In this document: positions 10,119 to 20,943 of the stretch, piece after piece
How positions within the stretch are numbered: position 1 is the first letter of the stretch
Layout of the letters: each line of letters begins with the position of its first letter
Assembly: GCA_910589415.1 (NCBI GenBank)
Contig: OU342633.1
Location: forward strand, 6,920,858 to 6,984,857
Length of the DNA: 64,000 nucleotides
Source: Malachius bipustulatus
Lineage: Eukaryota; Arthropoda; Insecta; Coleoptera; Melyridae
Reading direction: 5' to 3'
Translations under genes and position numbers: made by a program
The notes under the pieces: generated by a model
The model's database searches: none
The model's input: only the letters and a program-made list of their open reading frames with translations
Told to the model about the DNA's origin: nothing

Positions 10119-11359
10119 AAAGGCAAGCTAACAATATTCCCCGGTTGGCGAGCCGTAAACATCAAGGGGAACCCAACACCATCAATCAAGGACGGATACC
10201 ATTAGTGAGTAATTTTGCAACGGAGGTAGTGCCATATTTAGCAATAATTAACGTAGAAGGAATTCCGAGGAAATGTTTAATGGATACAGGGGCGTCTGCA
10301 TCGATTGCGAGGAGAAGTATAGTACCTAACGATATCACTTGTTTTCCCGTAGCACCCGATGTGAGTTTGATAGGTGTAACCGGACACGCCTTGAATTTGT
10401 ACGGAGTCGCAGAACTGACCCTAGACACGGAAACCAACGGCAAGGAACCGTCACGTGCCTCACTGTTTGTGGTAGATGATGACTTATTTGAGGATTCAGA
10501 CGTGCTACTAGGCAGAGATTTCCTGAATCAGCATGCCTGCACGATCCATTATTCACGGACCAGCAGACCGGAACTGCATTTAGGTGACAAAGTACTCTCA
10601 CTAATGACCAACGAAGAATCGGAACAACATCTAGCAGGATTGCACATACATGCAGTGACCCAGAGAAATTCTAGACCTATTAAAATTATTAACAGGAGAT
10701 ACAGTGACGTAGTGGTTGGAAGGAGGAATGAGACTCGTACGGTCAAGGTCAGTAGTGAAAACAATAATAACGTTTACATGCAAAGGCAGAATATAGGACA
10801 AGGTCACAGAACATATGGACGTACACCTATGTCAATAAACAACACGGAAGGTCGTCAGCGATCAATAGGAAATGCAGGTCACAAGGACACTTGGATGCAA
10901 GGATGCAATAGAGGACAAGGTCACAGAACATATGGACATACACCTAGGTCAATAAACAACACGGAAGGTCAGCAACGATCAATAGGAAATGCAGGTCACA
11001 AGGATACTCGGAGGCAAGGATGCAATATAGGGCAAGGTCACAGAACATATGGACATACACCTATGTCAGTAAACAACACTGAAGGTCGTCAGCAGTCAAC
11101 AGGAAATGCAGGTCTCAGGAACACACATGCGTCAACCCATGATAAAGCAAGGACGAGGAGAACTTCCAATACAACAAGCTTTAAGAGAGAGAGGATTCCA
11201 AAATTAAACCAACCATTTATCAAATTTGTTTTTGGATGAATGCAACATGATGAGCAGGAAGTAAATAATGCAAGTGAAGTAGAACGAACATCCATTGATG
11301 GAAACGTGGAACAAATGACAGAACAAGCCGATAATTACAAGCCTATGGAGCTGGGATGA
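10094..11359 (+). CDS. Gypsy protease frame with 117-bp tandem repeats
   Basis: The frame is open from 10094, overlapping the end of gag by 25 bases in the -1 phase, and would be entered by frameshifting at 10109-10115. Residues near 10275-10320 read [16 protein letters not shown] is the active site of retroviral aspartic proteases. DVLLGRDFL follows near 10500 as the second conserved block. The enzyme cleaves Gag and Pol. The C-terminal half contains three 39-residue repeats (10796-11122). A TGA at 11237-11239 stops the frame; the same phase then continues acidic residues to a TGA at 11357-11359. The TGA at 11237 may be a mutation or the true end. RT lies in the next -1 frame, so this copy has a separate pro frame. 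Confidence 0.75.
10109..10115 (+). promoter_or_regulatory. Candidate -1 ribosomal frameshift site G TTA AAC
   Basis: In gag phase the last codons are TTA AAC TAG, preceded by G, giving the heptamer GTTAAAC immediately before the stop. GUUAAAC is a known -1 slippery sequence in nidoviruses. Slipping back one base enters the open protease frame (GTT AAA CTA). A weak stem can be drawn at 10141-10155; no clear pseudoknot was found. Confidence 0.55.
10796..11122 (+). repeat. 117-bp tandem repeats within the protease frame
   Basis: Copies start at 10796, 10913 and 11030, exactly 117 bases apart, each encoding [16 protein letters not shown] and then ..NAG. The Gly/Gln/Arg/Asn-rich product is probably disordered. 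The period keeps frame. Confidence 0.9.
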
Positions 11360-14300
11360 AGATGATGCTGCGAATGGGATTCCAACCTGGGAAAGGACTA
11401 GGAAAGGACTTGCAGGGAATAGTTACTCCCATCGAGACACAATTGAGAAAAGGAAGAGGAGCAATTGGAGCTTATGGGTCGGAAAGACCAGTATGTAAGG
11501 ACAACGGGCGTGAATAAAGGTACAAGAGCGGAGGGAGCTCAAAAGGGTTGTCCAAAGGGACGGAAGAGGAACAAGTTGCCAGAACCATTAAGAATAAAGG
11601 GTTGTCCAAAGGGATAGAAGTGGAACAAGGTTACAGAATCATTGAGAATAAAGGGTTGTCCAAAGGGACGGAAGAGGAACAAGGTTCCAGGATCATTGAA
11701 ATTAAAGGGTTGTCCAAAGGGACGGAAGTGGAACAAGGTTCCAGGATCATTAAGAATAAAGGGTTGTCCAAAGGGACGGAAGTGGAACAGGGTTTCAGAA
11801 TTACTGAAGATGTAAGGAGGTCCAAAGGGATAGAGGAAGAAAAGGGTTCTTCCAGCAGCTACGTGGAACAGGGTTCCAGAATTAAGGAAGATATAAGGAG
11901 GTCCAAAGGGATAGGAGTGGAACAGGGTTCCAGAATTACTGAAGATATAAGGAGGTCCAAAGGGATAGAGGAAGAAAAGAGTTCTTCCAGCAGCTACGTG
12001 GAACAGGGTTCCAGGATTACTGAAGATATAAGGAGGTCCAAAGGGATAGAGGAAGAAAAGAGTTCTTCCAGCAGCTACGTGGAACAGGGTTCCAGGATTA
12101 ATGAAGATGTAAGGAGGTCCAAAGGGATAGGAGTGGAACAGGGTTCCAGAATTACTGAAGATATAAGGAGGTCCAAAGGGATAGAGGAAGAAAAGGGTTC
12201 TTCCAGCAGCTACGTGGAACAGGGTTCCAGGATTAATGAAGATCTAAGGAGGTCCAAAGGGATACAGGAAGAAAAGGGTTCTTCCGGCAGCTACATGGAA
12301 CAGGGTTCCAGGATTAATGAAGATATAAGGAGGTCCAAAGGGATAGAGGAAGAAAAGGGTTCTTCCGGCAGCTACATGGAACAGGGTTCCAGGATTAATG
12401 AAGATATAAGGAGGTCCAAAGGGATACAGGAAGAAAAGGGTTCTTCCAGCAGTTACGTGGAACAGGGTTCCAGGATTAATGAAGATATAGGGAGGTCCAA
12501 AGGGACAGAGGAAGAAGAAGTTTCTTCCAGCAATTTCGAGAGAAAAAGTACCAAGATTATCAAAAATGAAGGAATGTCCAAGGGGACGGGAGAAGAGAAG
12601 GAGGAGCAGAAACGCTACAGTGGAAAAGAGGTAGACGAAATTATCACGGAGACAGATGTCATCGTCACAGAGGAAATGACAATATTACCAGGAGGACAAA
12701 CAGTTATACCCGGAAAATGCGAACATCATATCACAGGAAGTGTTATGGTGATAGAACCGATGGAAACCGAACGAAAGGGATTGTTAATTGCAAGAGTAGT
12801 AGAAGAAGTTCGAGAAAAGGTATCTGTTGTGTTAATGAACACTTCGGATCAAGAAATAACTTTGCAAAAGAATACGAGGATCGCCGTGGCTTATAGTGGA
12901 GAAGAAATCGTACAGAAATTAGTCGGCGAAATAAGAAGAGGGACAACAGATGAACAAGAGACGAGGAAGACAAATTTTCAACTAAATCATTTAAACTCGC
13001 AGGATCAGGCCAAAATAAAGAAAGTTTTGGATGACTTTCAAGATTTGTTTCAAGAGGAAGGAGAAATGCTCACGACTACCAGCAAGGTGAAACATCATAT
13101 CACGCTAGAACCAGGAGCGAGGCCAGTTTGCAAACCACCCTACAGAATACCCTTCCACAAGCGAGAAAAAGTCCAAGGAGAATTAGACAAACTATTGGAA
13201 CAAGGAATCATCAGACCATCCAGCAGTCCGTGGTCTGCCCCCGTCGTATTAGTCGTTAAACAATTGCCAGATGGCACAGAAAAACTAAGGTTATGCATAG
13301 ACTACAGGGGTCTAAATGCAGTCACTCAGAAGGAATATTATCCACTGCCGAATATCGCAGATATAACACAAGTCTATACACCAGGAGAGGAGATGTTATT
13401 TACAACGGTAGACATCACTCAGGCCTACCACCAAATTGAAATTTGCAGGAATTGAAAAGAGCAGGATGTCCCTTTAACAGCGTTTTCCACTTATAACGCT
13501 CATTATGAATACCTAAAAATGCCATTTGGGCTTTGCAACGCCCCAGCTACATTCCAACGATTTATGACAACAATCATGACTGGATTAACTGGCGATATTT
13601 GTATGGTCTATTTAGATGACATCATCATATTTAATGCGGGAGGAATAGAAGAACATCTAGAACGATTGAAGAAAGTTTTTGAAAGACTCCGCGAAGCTAA
13701 CATCAAACTCAAGGCCGAAAAATGTGATTTCATAAAGAAACAGGTAAAATATCTAGGACACATCATTTGTCAGACAGGAGTGAAACCAAATCCGCTCAAA
13801 ATCCAAGCCATCAAGGAATTCCCGATTTCCAAGAATGTGAGAGGTGTACGGTCCTTTTTAGGGATAGTAAATTTTTACCGAAGGTTCATTCCAAATATAG
13901 CCAGTACAGCAGCCCCTTTAACTCGCTTAACTAAAAAAGAGGTTCCGTTCAAAATCACCACCGAAGTACTAGACGCCATCGACGAACTCAAGGCCTCGTT
14001 AACTTCCGATAAGTTGCTAATATTTCCAGACATCACTCAACCTTTTGTGTTAGAGATAGACGCGTGTGGGACCGGCATGGGCGCGATTCTGAGTCAAACC
14101 AGGAACGGACACGAAAGACCCATTGCATATGCTAGCAAACAATTCAATAAAGCTCAACTAAATCACATCACTACAGAGAAAGAGCTAGCCGCCATTATGT
14201 TTGGAGTAAGTCAATTTAGATGCTTTCTATATGGGAAAAAATTTGTCATAATTACCGATCATCGTCCGCTGAAGTGGATGATGAATATGAAAGATCCAAG

Positions 14301-14618
14301 TTCAAGGTTGACCAGGTGGGCGATGTAGCTAGGAACATATGAATATGAAGTTATCCATAGGCCGGGCAGGATACATGGCAACGCGAACAGCCTGAGCAGA
14401 ATGCACAGCGAAGAAGATAATTACTTAAACATCACGTACGAATATTTTCAGACGTACCAACAGCAACATGATACGCCGGTCGCGAAAAACATCACAGAAA
14501 TTCAAGGAAATCTATTTACGGCCTCGGAAGATCACGCTTTGGCACATTGCGTATCACAAGACTTCACCATGGCTGAAGGAATTGCGTTGGAATTTAGAAA
14601 AATTTATGGATCAATAAA
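11335..14618 (+). CDS. pol: Gypsy Pol, first part: G-patch, repeats, RT, RNase H, start of macro domain
   Basis: All in one phase, -1 relative to protease. From 11356 a 53-residue segment reads [17 protein letters not shown]... GRGAIGAYG, a G-patch, a Gly-rich RNA-binding motif; a TAA follows at 11515. An array of charged repeats (11545-12540) precedes reverse transcriptase: [23 protein letters not shown] and, after a TGA at 13453, [16 protein letters not shown] and YLDDIIIF, the catalytic YxDD. The connection leads to RNase H ([12 protein letters not shown]; then TEKELAA and TDHRPLKW). A TAG at 14326 interrupts just before [11 protein letters not shown], which normally closes RNase H. From about 14491 the N-terminal half of a macro domain begins ([20 protein letters not shown], then [11 protein letters not shown]) and is cut at 14618 by the DNA transposon. 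Three stops make this copy inactive; frames otherwise agree. Confidence 0.85.
11356..11514 (+). other. G-patch domain segment
   Basis: Fifty-three codons beginning [20 protein letters not shown] and continuing through [18 protein letters not shown], matching the G-patch spacing (hhx3GaxxGxGxGxxxxG). It lies between protease and RT, as G-patches do in betaretroviruses. A TAA at 11515 ends it; the same phase then runs into the RT frame. Confidence 0.7.
11545..12540 (+). repeat. In-frame coding repeats upstream of RT (54-bp and 78-bp units)
   Basis: About five 54-bp units (LSKGTE.EQG.RII..KG, 18 residues, starts at 11545, 11599 and onward) pass into 78-bp-class units built from [21 protein letters not shown] and EDIR. 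All indels keep frame. The product is a highly charged Lys/Glu/Ser-rich linker of about 330 residues with no sign of catalytic content. Confidence 0.9.
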
Positions 14619-14989
14619 CCCAGTAAACACATATACGTCATAGAAACGTTGAAAAAACGTACTACTAGTTGAAATAACGTTAGTCGTTGAAAATTTAAAC
14701 GTTGTTTTGTGGTTACATTAGAAACGTTTAAAATATATGTCGCAAAAACGTAGTTTTATAACTAAATATCAATTTTTAGTTTTGAGTAACAGTTTTATTT
14801 ACGTTAATAAAATACGTTTAATATTTATTTCTCTTCAAGATGTTATTATGACGTTGCGGACATAAACTTTTTGCACTAAAATGTTATTAGTGTGTTACTA
14901 TTTAAAGTTTAAATCTACGTTAGTTATAAACGGTAGAAATTTGGATATAAGTTGACGTAAATATAACGTGTAATTATCAGCAATTTTAA

Positions 14990-16200
14990 CTATGTCATAA
15001 AATAACGTAATATTCAAATGTAAAACTAACTTGTAGTTAACGTTACTAATTCAAAGACCTCTTTAAAGTTAACATAATACGTAAAAACAACGTTGGAACT
15101 TGACGGTTGTACTTCTGACGTCAATATAACGTACAAAAATGAATAGTTGTTAATATGTAATAAAATAACGTAATATTCAAGTATAAAACTAACTTTAATT
15201 TAACGTCATAAATTTATAGAACTTTATAAGCTAACTTACTACGTAAAAAAAACCTTGGAACTAAACGTTTGTAATTTGAATATAAGCTCACTTCAATCTA
15301 ACGTATAATAATAAATCATTGTTATACTATGTAATAAAATAACGTAATATTCAAATGTAAAACTAACTTGTAGTCAACGTTACTAATTCAAAGACCTTTA
15401 AAGTTAAGATAATACGTAAAAACAACGTTGGAACTTGACGGTTGTACTTCAGACGTCAATATAACGTACAAAAATGAATAGTTGTTAATATGTAATAAAA
15501 TAACGTAATATTCAAGTATAAAACTAACTTTAATTTAACGTCATAAATTTATAGAACTTTATAAGCTAACTTACTACGTAAAAAAAACCTTGGAACTAAA
15601 CGTTTGTAATTTGAATATAAGCTCACTTCAATCTAACGTATAATAATAAATCATTGTTATACTATGTAATAAAATAACGCAATATTCAAATGTAAAACTA
15701 ACTTGTAGTCAACGTTACTAATTCAAAGACCTTTAAAGTTAAGATAATACGTAAAAACAACGTTGGAACTTGACGGTTGTACTTCTGACGTCAATATAAC
15801 GTACAAAAATGAATAGTTGTTAATATGTAATAAAATAACGTAATATTCAAGTATAAAACTAACTTTAATTTAACGTCATAAATTTATAGAACTTTATAAG
15901 CTAACTTACTACGTAAAAAAAACCTTGGAACTAAACGTTTGTAATTTGAATATAAGCTCACTTCAATCTAACGTATAATAATAAATCATTGTTATACTAT
16001 GTAATAAAATAACGTAATATTCAAATGTAAAACTAACTTGTAGTCAACGTTACTAATTCAAAGACCTTTAAAGTTAAGATAATACGTAAAAACAACGTTG
16101 GAACTTGACAGTTGTACTTCTGACGTCAATATAACGTACAAAAATTAATAGTTGTTACTATGTAATAAAATAACGTAATATTTAAACGTAAAACAAACGA
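14990..16200 (+). repeat. Left subterminal array: 168-bp units in a 336-bp higher order
   Basis: The phrase AATAACGTAATATTCAAATG recurs near 15001, 15337, 15673 and 16009, every 336 bases. Halfway between, a diverged version (TTCAAGTATAAAACTAAC) recurs, so the 336-bp unit is a dimer of ~168-bp monomers. AACGT/ACGTT words are dense. Similar words fill 25230-25692 at the other end. Such arrays usually bind the transposase or its partner. Confidence 0.8.
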
Positions 16201-16234
16201 ATGTAAAAAAAAAACTTTAATTTAACGTCATATA

Positions 16235-16996
16235 CAGGGTGATTCCAAATTCAGTGCAAATATATTAAGGGCGTATTTACCAGCCAAAAATAAGAAAAAT
16301 TTTTCATATAATCGTATGTCCTAACTTGCTTCATTTTCTAGATACAGGCTGTAAAAGTTTGAAAAAAAAATAGATTTTTTATTAATTACTCAAAAACCTT
16401 TCAGCCGATTTAAATAAAATTTGATAGGCTTATTTGTCGTTATAAGGAACTTCCTTTGATGGGAATAACATGAATTTATTAATTCCAGTGGCGTCTAAGG
16501 GGGCTACCTACTTGAAACTTATAGGTAAAACTATGGTACGCCACTGCTCTTTTGACAATTTATATTTTTTTTAGATTAAGCGGTCAATAATGTAACTTTC
16601 TTGCCTCCTGAGCTTTACTCGTATCTAGTTTTGTTTCCAAGAAAAAAATCAAAATCTGTGCCAGGCCCTTAAAACAAAGTAAAAATTCACATCGAATTAT
16701 TGAGATTCATTTAATTTAATTCAGGTAGCCCCCTGATATGCCACTGGAATTAATAAATTCATGTTATTGCCACCAAAGGAAGGCCCATATGACAATAAAT
16801 AAGCCTATAAAATTTTATTTAAATCGGCTGAGAGGTTTTTGAGAAATTGATAAAAATCGATTTTTTTTCAAAATTTTCCGCCCTCTGTATCTAGAAAACA
16901 AAGCAAGCTGGGATATACGATTTTATGAAAAAAAATTCTTATTTTTGGCTGGTAAATACGCCCTTAAAATATTTGCACTGAATTTTGAATCACCTG
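16235..16996. mobile_element. Palindromic MITE-like element at TA (762 bp)
   Basis: Starts CAGGGTGATTC and ends GAATCACCTG, flanked by TA (16233-16234, 16997-16998). The arms are inverted copies for about 260 bases (e.g. GGGCGTATTTACCAGCC near 16270 and its complement near 16955). No coding frame. The TA duplication and end motif resemble Tc1/mariner-derived fold-back elements. Confidence 0.8.
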
Positions 16997-16998
16997 TA

Positions 16999-18158
16999 TA
17001 TAGAGTCAATCAACTTTTTAAAGGTATAACAATGTATATATTAACAACGTAAATAACAACGGTATAAATGAACTTACTATTTATTATAATATTTGTAATA
17101 TGAGCAATAATTATTGCTTTTTAATAAACAAAAAAATTTAAGGTAAAAAAATCTGTTTATTTCCGATTCTTAAAAAAAATATCAACCTTCTTTCATGTTA
17201 TCGCTATACCCTTGATGGAAATGGGTTAGAGTTAGACTATCTACCCATTATTATATTTATTATTATCACTTTACTTTCAGTTTAAGTTCTATATATAGGT
17301 TACTTTTAGCCTATAAATTTTAGTTGATAAAAATACACGATAACACATTACGCATAATAGAGAAAAAATCTGGATATTGAAACGGTATCCAGAACTGTCA
17401 TTATATAATATACATATAATTGACTATTCTTATTTAGTTTTTATTCTAACATATCTTCGGAAAATTTATATAGTTATAGGTATTTTTAAATTATTTGCAA
17501 TTTTAGTAACCTGTGAACTTTTTACATTTGGAAAGATAATTTTAAAATAATTATTGTTTAATAATTAATTATAAACGCACAGTATTTATTTTATAATAGA
17601 GAGTATCATTATTATTATTATACCACGTTGCTACTGATTATCCGCGCAGTGCGCATTAACATGCACGTCAAACGTCATTCTCTTTACTTCATTTTCATCT
17701 TCATTCTCGCCATCACGCCATACCGTCGATCGCAGACACGCTTCCGCATATTGTTTTGTTATTAATCCGCTCCTCTCCGCTTGCCTCTTGCCATGCAGTT
17801 TGCAGTTCTTGCACGTGCACCTCTTGCAGTTGAACTTGAAAGTGTTGATTGAAACATTCCAAACCACAGTAATTTTTTAGGTAAGTTATTATCGATGTAT
17901 ATATTTATCTCTATTACTGAATTTATGTGAGTCTACCTATAATGAGCTATAATGTGCTATAATGCGTTATAATCTGCGCGGTTTTTTTAGCAGGTCATTG
18001 CATGTGATCCCACAGGTAAGGTAACCTACAACCTTTATGCTTTATGTTGTGGCTGGAGTGCTGCACTGAACCTTTTGAAGACTGGTGAGTACTGAGTGCC
18101 AAGATTAAAGTTATTTATTATTTATCTGTTAGTTTCATAGAGGTTTATAGCTATAGGA
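16999..18158 (+). other. Upstream region of the transposase gene
   Basis: AT-rich to 17630, then a GC-richer block (17630-17880) ending TTTTTTAG|GTAAGTT, a plausible non-coding first exon with donor at 17881. Four direct copies of a 10-bp word, TATAATGNGC-like, lie at 17938-17977, just before a TTTTTTTAG acceptor (17990). A transcription start for the transposase within 17.6-17.8 kb is likely but unproven. Confidence 0.4.
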
Positions 18159-20183
18159 ATGAATAAAAAAAATCGGGTTGTTTCTTTGCGACAAATTAGG
18201 CGCAGGGCGAAAACTAATTTTCATGTATTAGCCAAAAAAATCAAGCCTAATACTCAGGATGCTGATGAAGTCCCATCCTGTTCATCATCACCTTCTCGGT
18301 CTATTCAAGACAATTCGAGTTACGAAATTGCAGCTCCTTTTTCACATGATGTAAATGATTTCAATATTTTAACTGATTCCGAAAGTAGTGAAAGCGATGT
18401 TTTTGAAGGTATAAATGATAGTAATGAAGATGTTGATCAAATCTTTACAAATGAACTACGAAATTGGGCACTCAGTAACAATATTACTTCCAATTCACTA
18501 ACTGAATTGCTCCATATTCTTCACCCTAGATTAAAATTCTTGCCGTTAGATGCTAGAACGTTTTTATCAACTCCTCGGTGCCTTAAAAATATAACATCTC
18601 TGCAAAATGGTCAGATGGCTTATTTAGGTATAAAAGAAAACTTAACTGCAAAAATAAAACATGGATTAAAAAGATCTACAATTGATAAAATATTAATTCA
18701 AATTAATATCGATGGACTACCTTTGTTTAAAAGTAGTTCAACGGAATTGTATCCCATTCTGGGACTTTGTAAAGATTTTTGCGATGATAGTCCGTTCACA
18801 ATTGCAATATATTCTGGGAAAGGTAAACCTAATCCTATTGAAGTATATTTGAAAGAGTTTATTGAAGAAGTTGAAAAATTACGAGTCGAAGGAATTTGTT
18901 TCGACAATAAACAATATAAATTTGATCTTCATTTTTTTATCTGTGACGCTCCTGCTCGAGCATATCTAAAAGGAACAATAGGTCACACGAGCAAATTTGC
19001 ATGTGAAAAGTGTGAGATTGTTGGAACATTTGAAAATAATCGAGTAAATTTTGCACATACGCAATCTGATATCAAAAAGAGAAATGAGGCAGATTTTTAT
19101 TTGGAAAATTTTAGTTCACCACACATAAAAACCAAATCTCCTCTTTTAAACTTAAATCTCAACATGATAAGCCAGTTTCCACTTGATCCTATGCATTTGG
19201 TATTTTTGGGGGTAGTGAAACGCATGTTATTTTATTGTATTGAAGGTAAAAAACCACATAAATTATCCGTTAAACTTATTCAGGAAATTAATGCTCGTAT
19301 TGCATCATTGCAAAAATTTGTTCCTTCAGAATTTATAAGAAAGCCCAGATCCATGTCAGAAATTAAGAGATGGAAAGCTACCGAATTTCGGTTGTTTATC
19401 TTATATACTGGTGCAGTACTTTTAAAAAACGCCTTCAGTGAAAAGTACTACAATTGTTTTATTTTATTGCATTCTGCAATTTTTATTCTGTCAAACGAAG
19501 ATTTGTATGAAAAGTTTGGTAAAATTGCACAGAAGTCTTTGAAAACTTTTGCTGTAGAAGCATCTCAAATTTTTGGAAATGACTTTGTAGTATTCAATGT
19601 TCACAGTTTGGTTCATCTCGTTGATGAAGTAAGATTATATGGATCTTTGAATCAGTTTACATGTTTCCCTTTCGAAAACTATCTACAAGGTTTAAAAAGA
19701 AAAGTTCGATCAAAAAAGCATACATTGCAGCAAATTTGTAGGCGAATCGAAGAATGTGATAAATTAAGTTCAAACACTATAAAAAATATTGACACAAAAA
19801 TTATTTCAAAACATAAGTTCAATGAAGTTTATAATAACATTGGAGAAATTACTTCATATAATTGTAAGAAGTTGATATTTCCCAACTACATCCTTTCAGT
19901 TTCTCAGCCTAACAACTGTGTTTTCTTGAAATCCAACAAAGTTTGCATAATTAAACAGATATTTTTTATTGAGCATGAATATATTATTCAAGGCTCAACT
20001 TTTTCCCATTGCTACGATCTCTATACAAGTCCTATACCTTCCTCCAAACTACATATTTTTTATGTGAAACGAGTTACTGAAAATTCTGTAATTAGATTTA
20101 ATGAAACTGACATTTTACATAAATGCATTTTATTGCCCTACAAGCAGGGATTTGCCATATTCCCATTGAATCATTTGTTATAA
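18159..20183 (+). CDS. tnp2/CACTA-like transposase, 674 residues
   Basis: An uninterrupted frame from an ATG with a basic start (MNKKNRVVSLRQIRRRAK). An acidic, Ser-rich region covers residues 30-105. The body carries the family blocks: a stretch ending INIDGLPLFKSSS and then LYPILG (residues ~180-205), FFICDAPARAYLKGTIGHTS followed by CEKC (~260-285, a Cys pair), and FPLDPMHLVFLGVVKRML (~335-355). Further on come KPRSMSEIKRWKATEFRLF and, near residue 500, NVHSLVHLVDEVRLYG with CFPFENYL. These define a large metazoan and fungal group of 'transposase domain-containing' proteins related to tnp2 of CACTA/Plavaka elements, with an RNase-H-like nuclease core. The Asp of DGLP and the Asp of PLDPMH are candidate catalytic residues. 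It would cut at the terminal repeats of the host element. No break is visible, so it may be functional. Confidence 0.8.
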   Translation: MNKKNRVVSLRQIRRRAKTNFHVLAKKIKPNTQDADEVPSCSSSPSRSIQDNSSYEIAAPFSHDVNDFNILTDSESSESDVFEGINDSNEDVDQIFTNELRNWALSNNITSNSLTELLHILHPRLKFLPLDARTFLSTPRCLKNITSLQNGQMAYLGIKENLTAKIKHGLKRSTIDKILIQINIDGLPLFKSSSTELYPILGLCKDFCDDSPFTIAIYSGKGKPNPIEVYLKEFIEEVEKLRVEGICFDNKQYKFDLHFFICDAPARAYLKGTIGHTSKFACEKCEIVGTFENNRVNFAHTQSDIKKRNEADFYLENFSSPHIKTKSPLLNLNLNMISQFPLDPMHLVFLGVVKRMLFYCIEGKKPHKLSVKLIQEINARIASLQKFVPSEFIRKPRSMSEIKRWKATEFRLFILYTGAVLLKNAFSEKYYNCFILLHSAIFILSNEDLYEKFGKIAQKSLKTFAVEASQIFGNDFVVFNVHSLVHLVDEVRLYGSLNQFTCFPFENYLQGLKRKVRSKKHTLQQICRRIEECDKLSSNTIKNIDTKIISKHKFNEVYNNIGEITSYNCKKLIFPNYILSVSQPNNCVFLKSNKVCIIKQIFFIEHEYIIQGSTFSHCYDLYTSPIPSSKLHIFYVKRVTENSVIRFNETDILHKCILLPYKQGFAIFPLNHLL

Positions 20184-20943
20184 GCCCTTAATTAAATGTG
20201 TTAAAGTAGGATTCGATCTAAATAGTTACATGCAAGGTCACAATAATTTCAGAACCAATTCTTATAAATGTTTCAGAAAACATCAAACAATAATAATAAT
20301 TATTGTTCTATTGATCAATTTAGACAATAGAAATATTGATCAATTATTTAGATTACAGATTTTTTGCTATTAAAATGTTGTCAGTGTGTCATGAGACTCA
20401 TGAGAAGGTGCAAATATTTTGGGCTTATGTTTCTTTACTGATACATGCGACTATTTAGATCGAATCTGACTATATGGGAATATTACTGTACTGTGGTACG
20501 ATTAAGTTTAAAAAGTCAGATGTGACGTCACACTAACTGTCCGAATTAATATTTTTAATTTCACCAGAAAATGTCAAACAGTTAAATGTCAAGTTGTGAA
20601 CGAGCGTAAATTATTGAAGGAATCATTCAAACAATGAATTGAACCGCTTACGTCAGTTTGAGAGCCACTGACAACTACAGAAAATTTATTCACGTAATGA
20701 CATTCTATCCTCTGTGTTGTGCATTCAATTCTTATTCAAAAGCAATGTTGACGTATATTTATTTAATATGCGGGATGGAGTGTTTAGACAAACTTGACGG
20801 TTTCTATGAGAACCACGTATATGAAACAAAATAAATCGAACTATCAAAAGGATGTGTATTCTTAATCGATACGTATGACTTTTTAAACTTTACCGGACTA
20901 TAAGCGTGTAAAGGAGGTATAACTGTATTAGTATAGTAAAGTA
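20184..20943 (+). other. 3' region of transposase gene and spacer
   Basis: Non-coding. No clear AATAAA directly after the stop; AATAAAT-type words are scattered. Ends at the TA target of the next palindromic element. Confidence 0.35.

Noticed and set aside
11539..11825. Minus-strand frames of 64-65 codons within the repeat array
   Set aside because: They are antisense readings of the 54-bp coding repeats.
15000..16200. CRISPR-like regular repeat array
   Set aside because: The 336-bp repeats have no unique spacers, lie in a eukaryotic transposon and are satellite-like.
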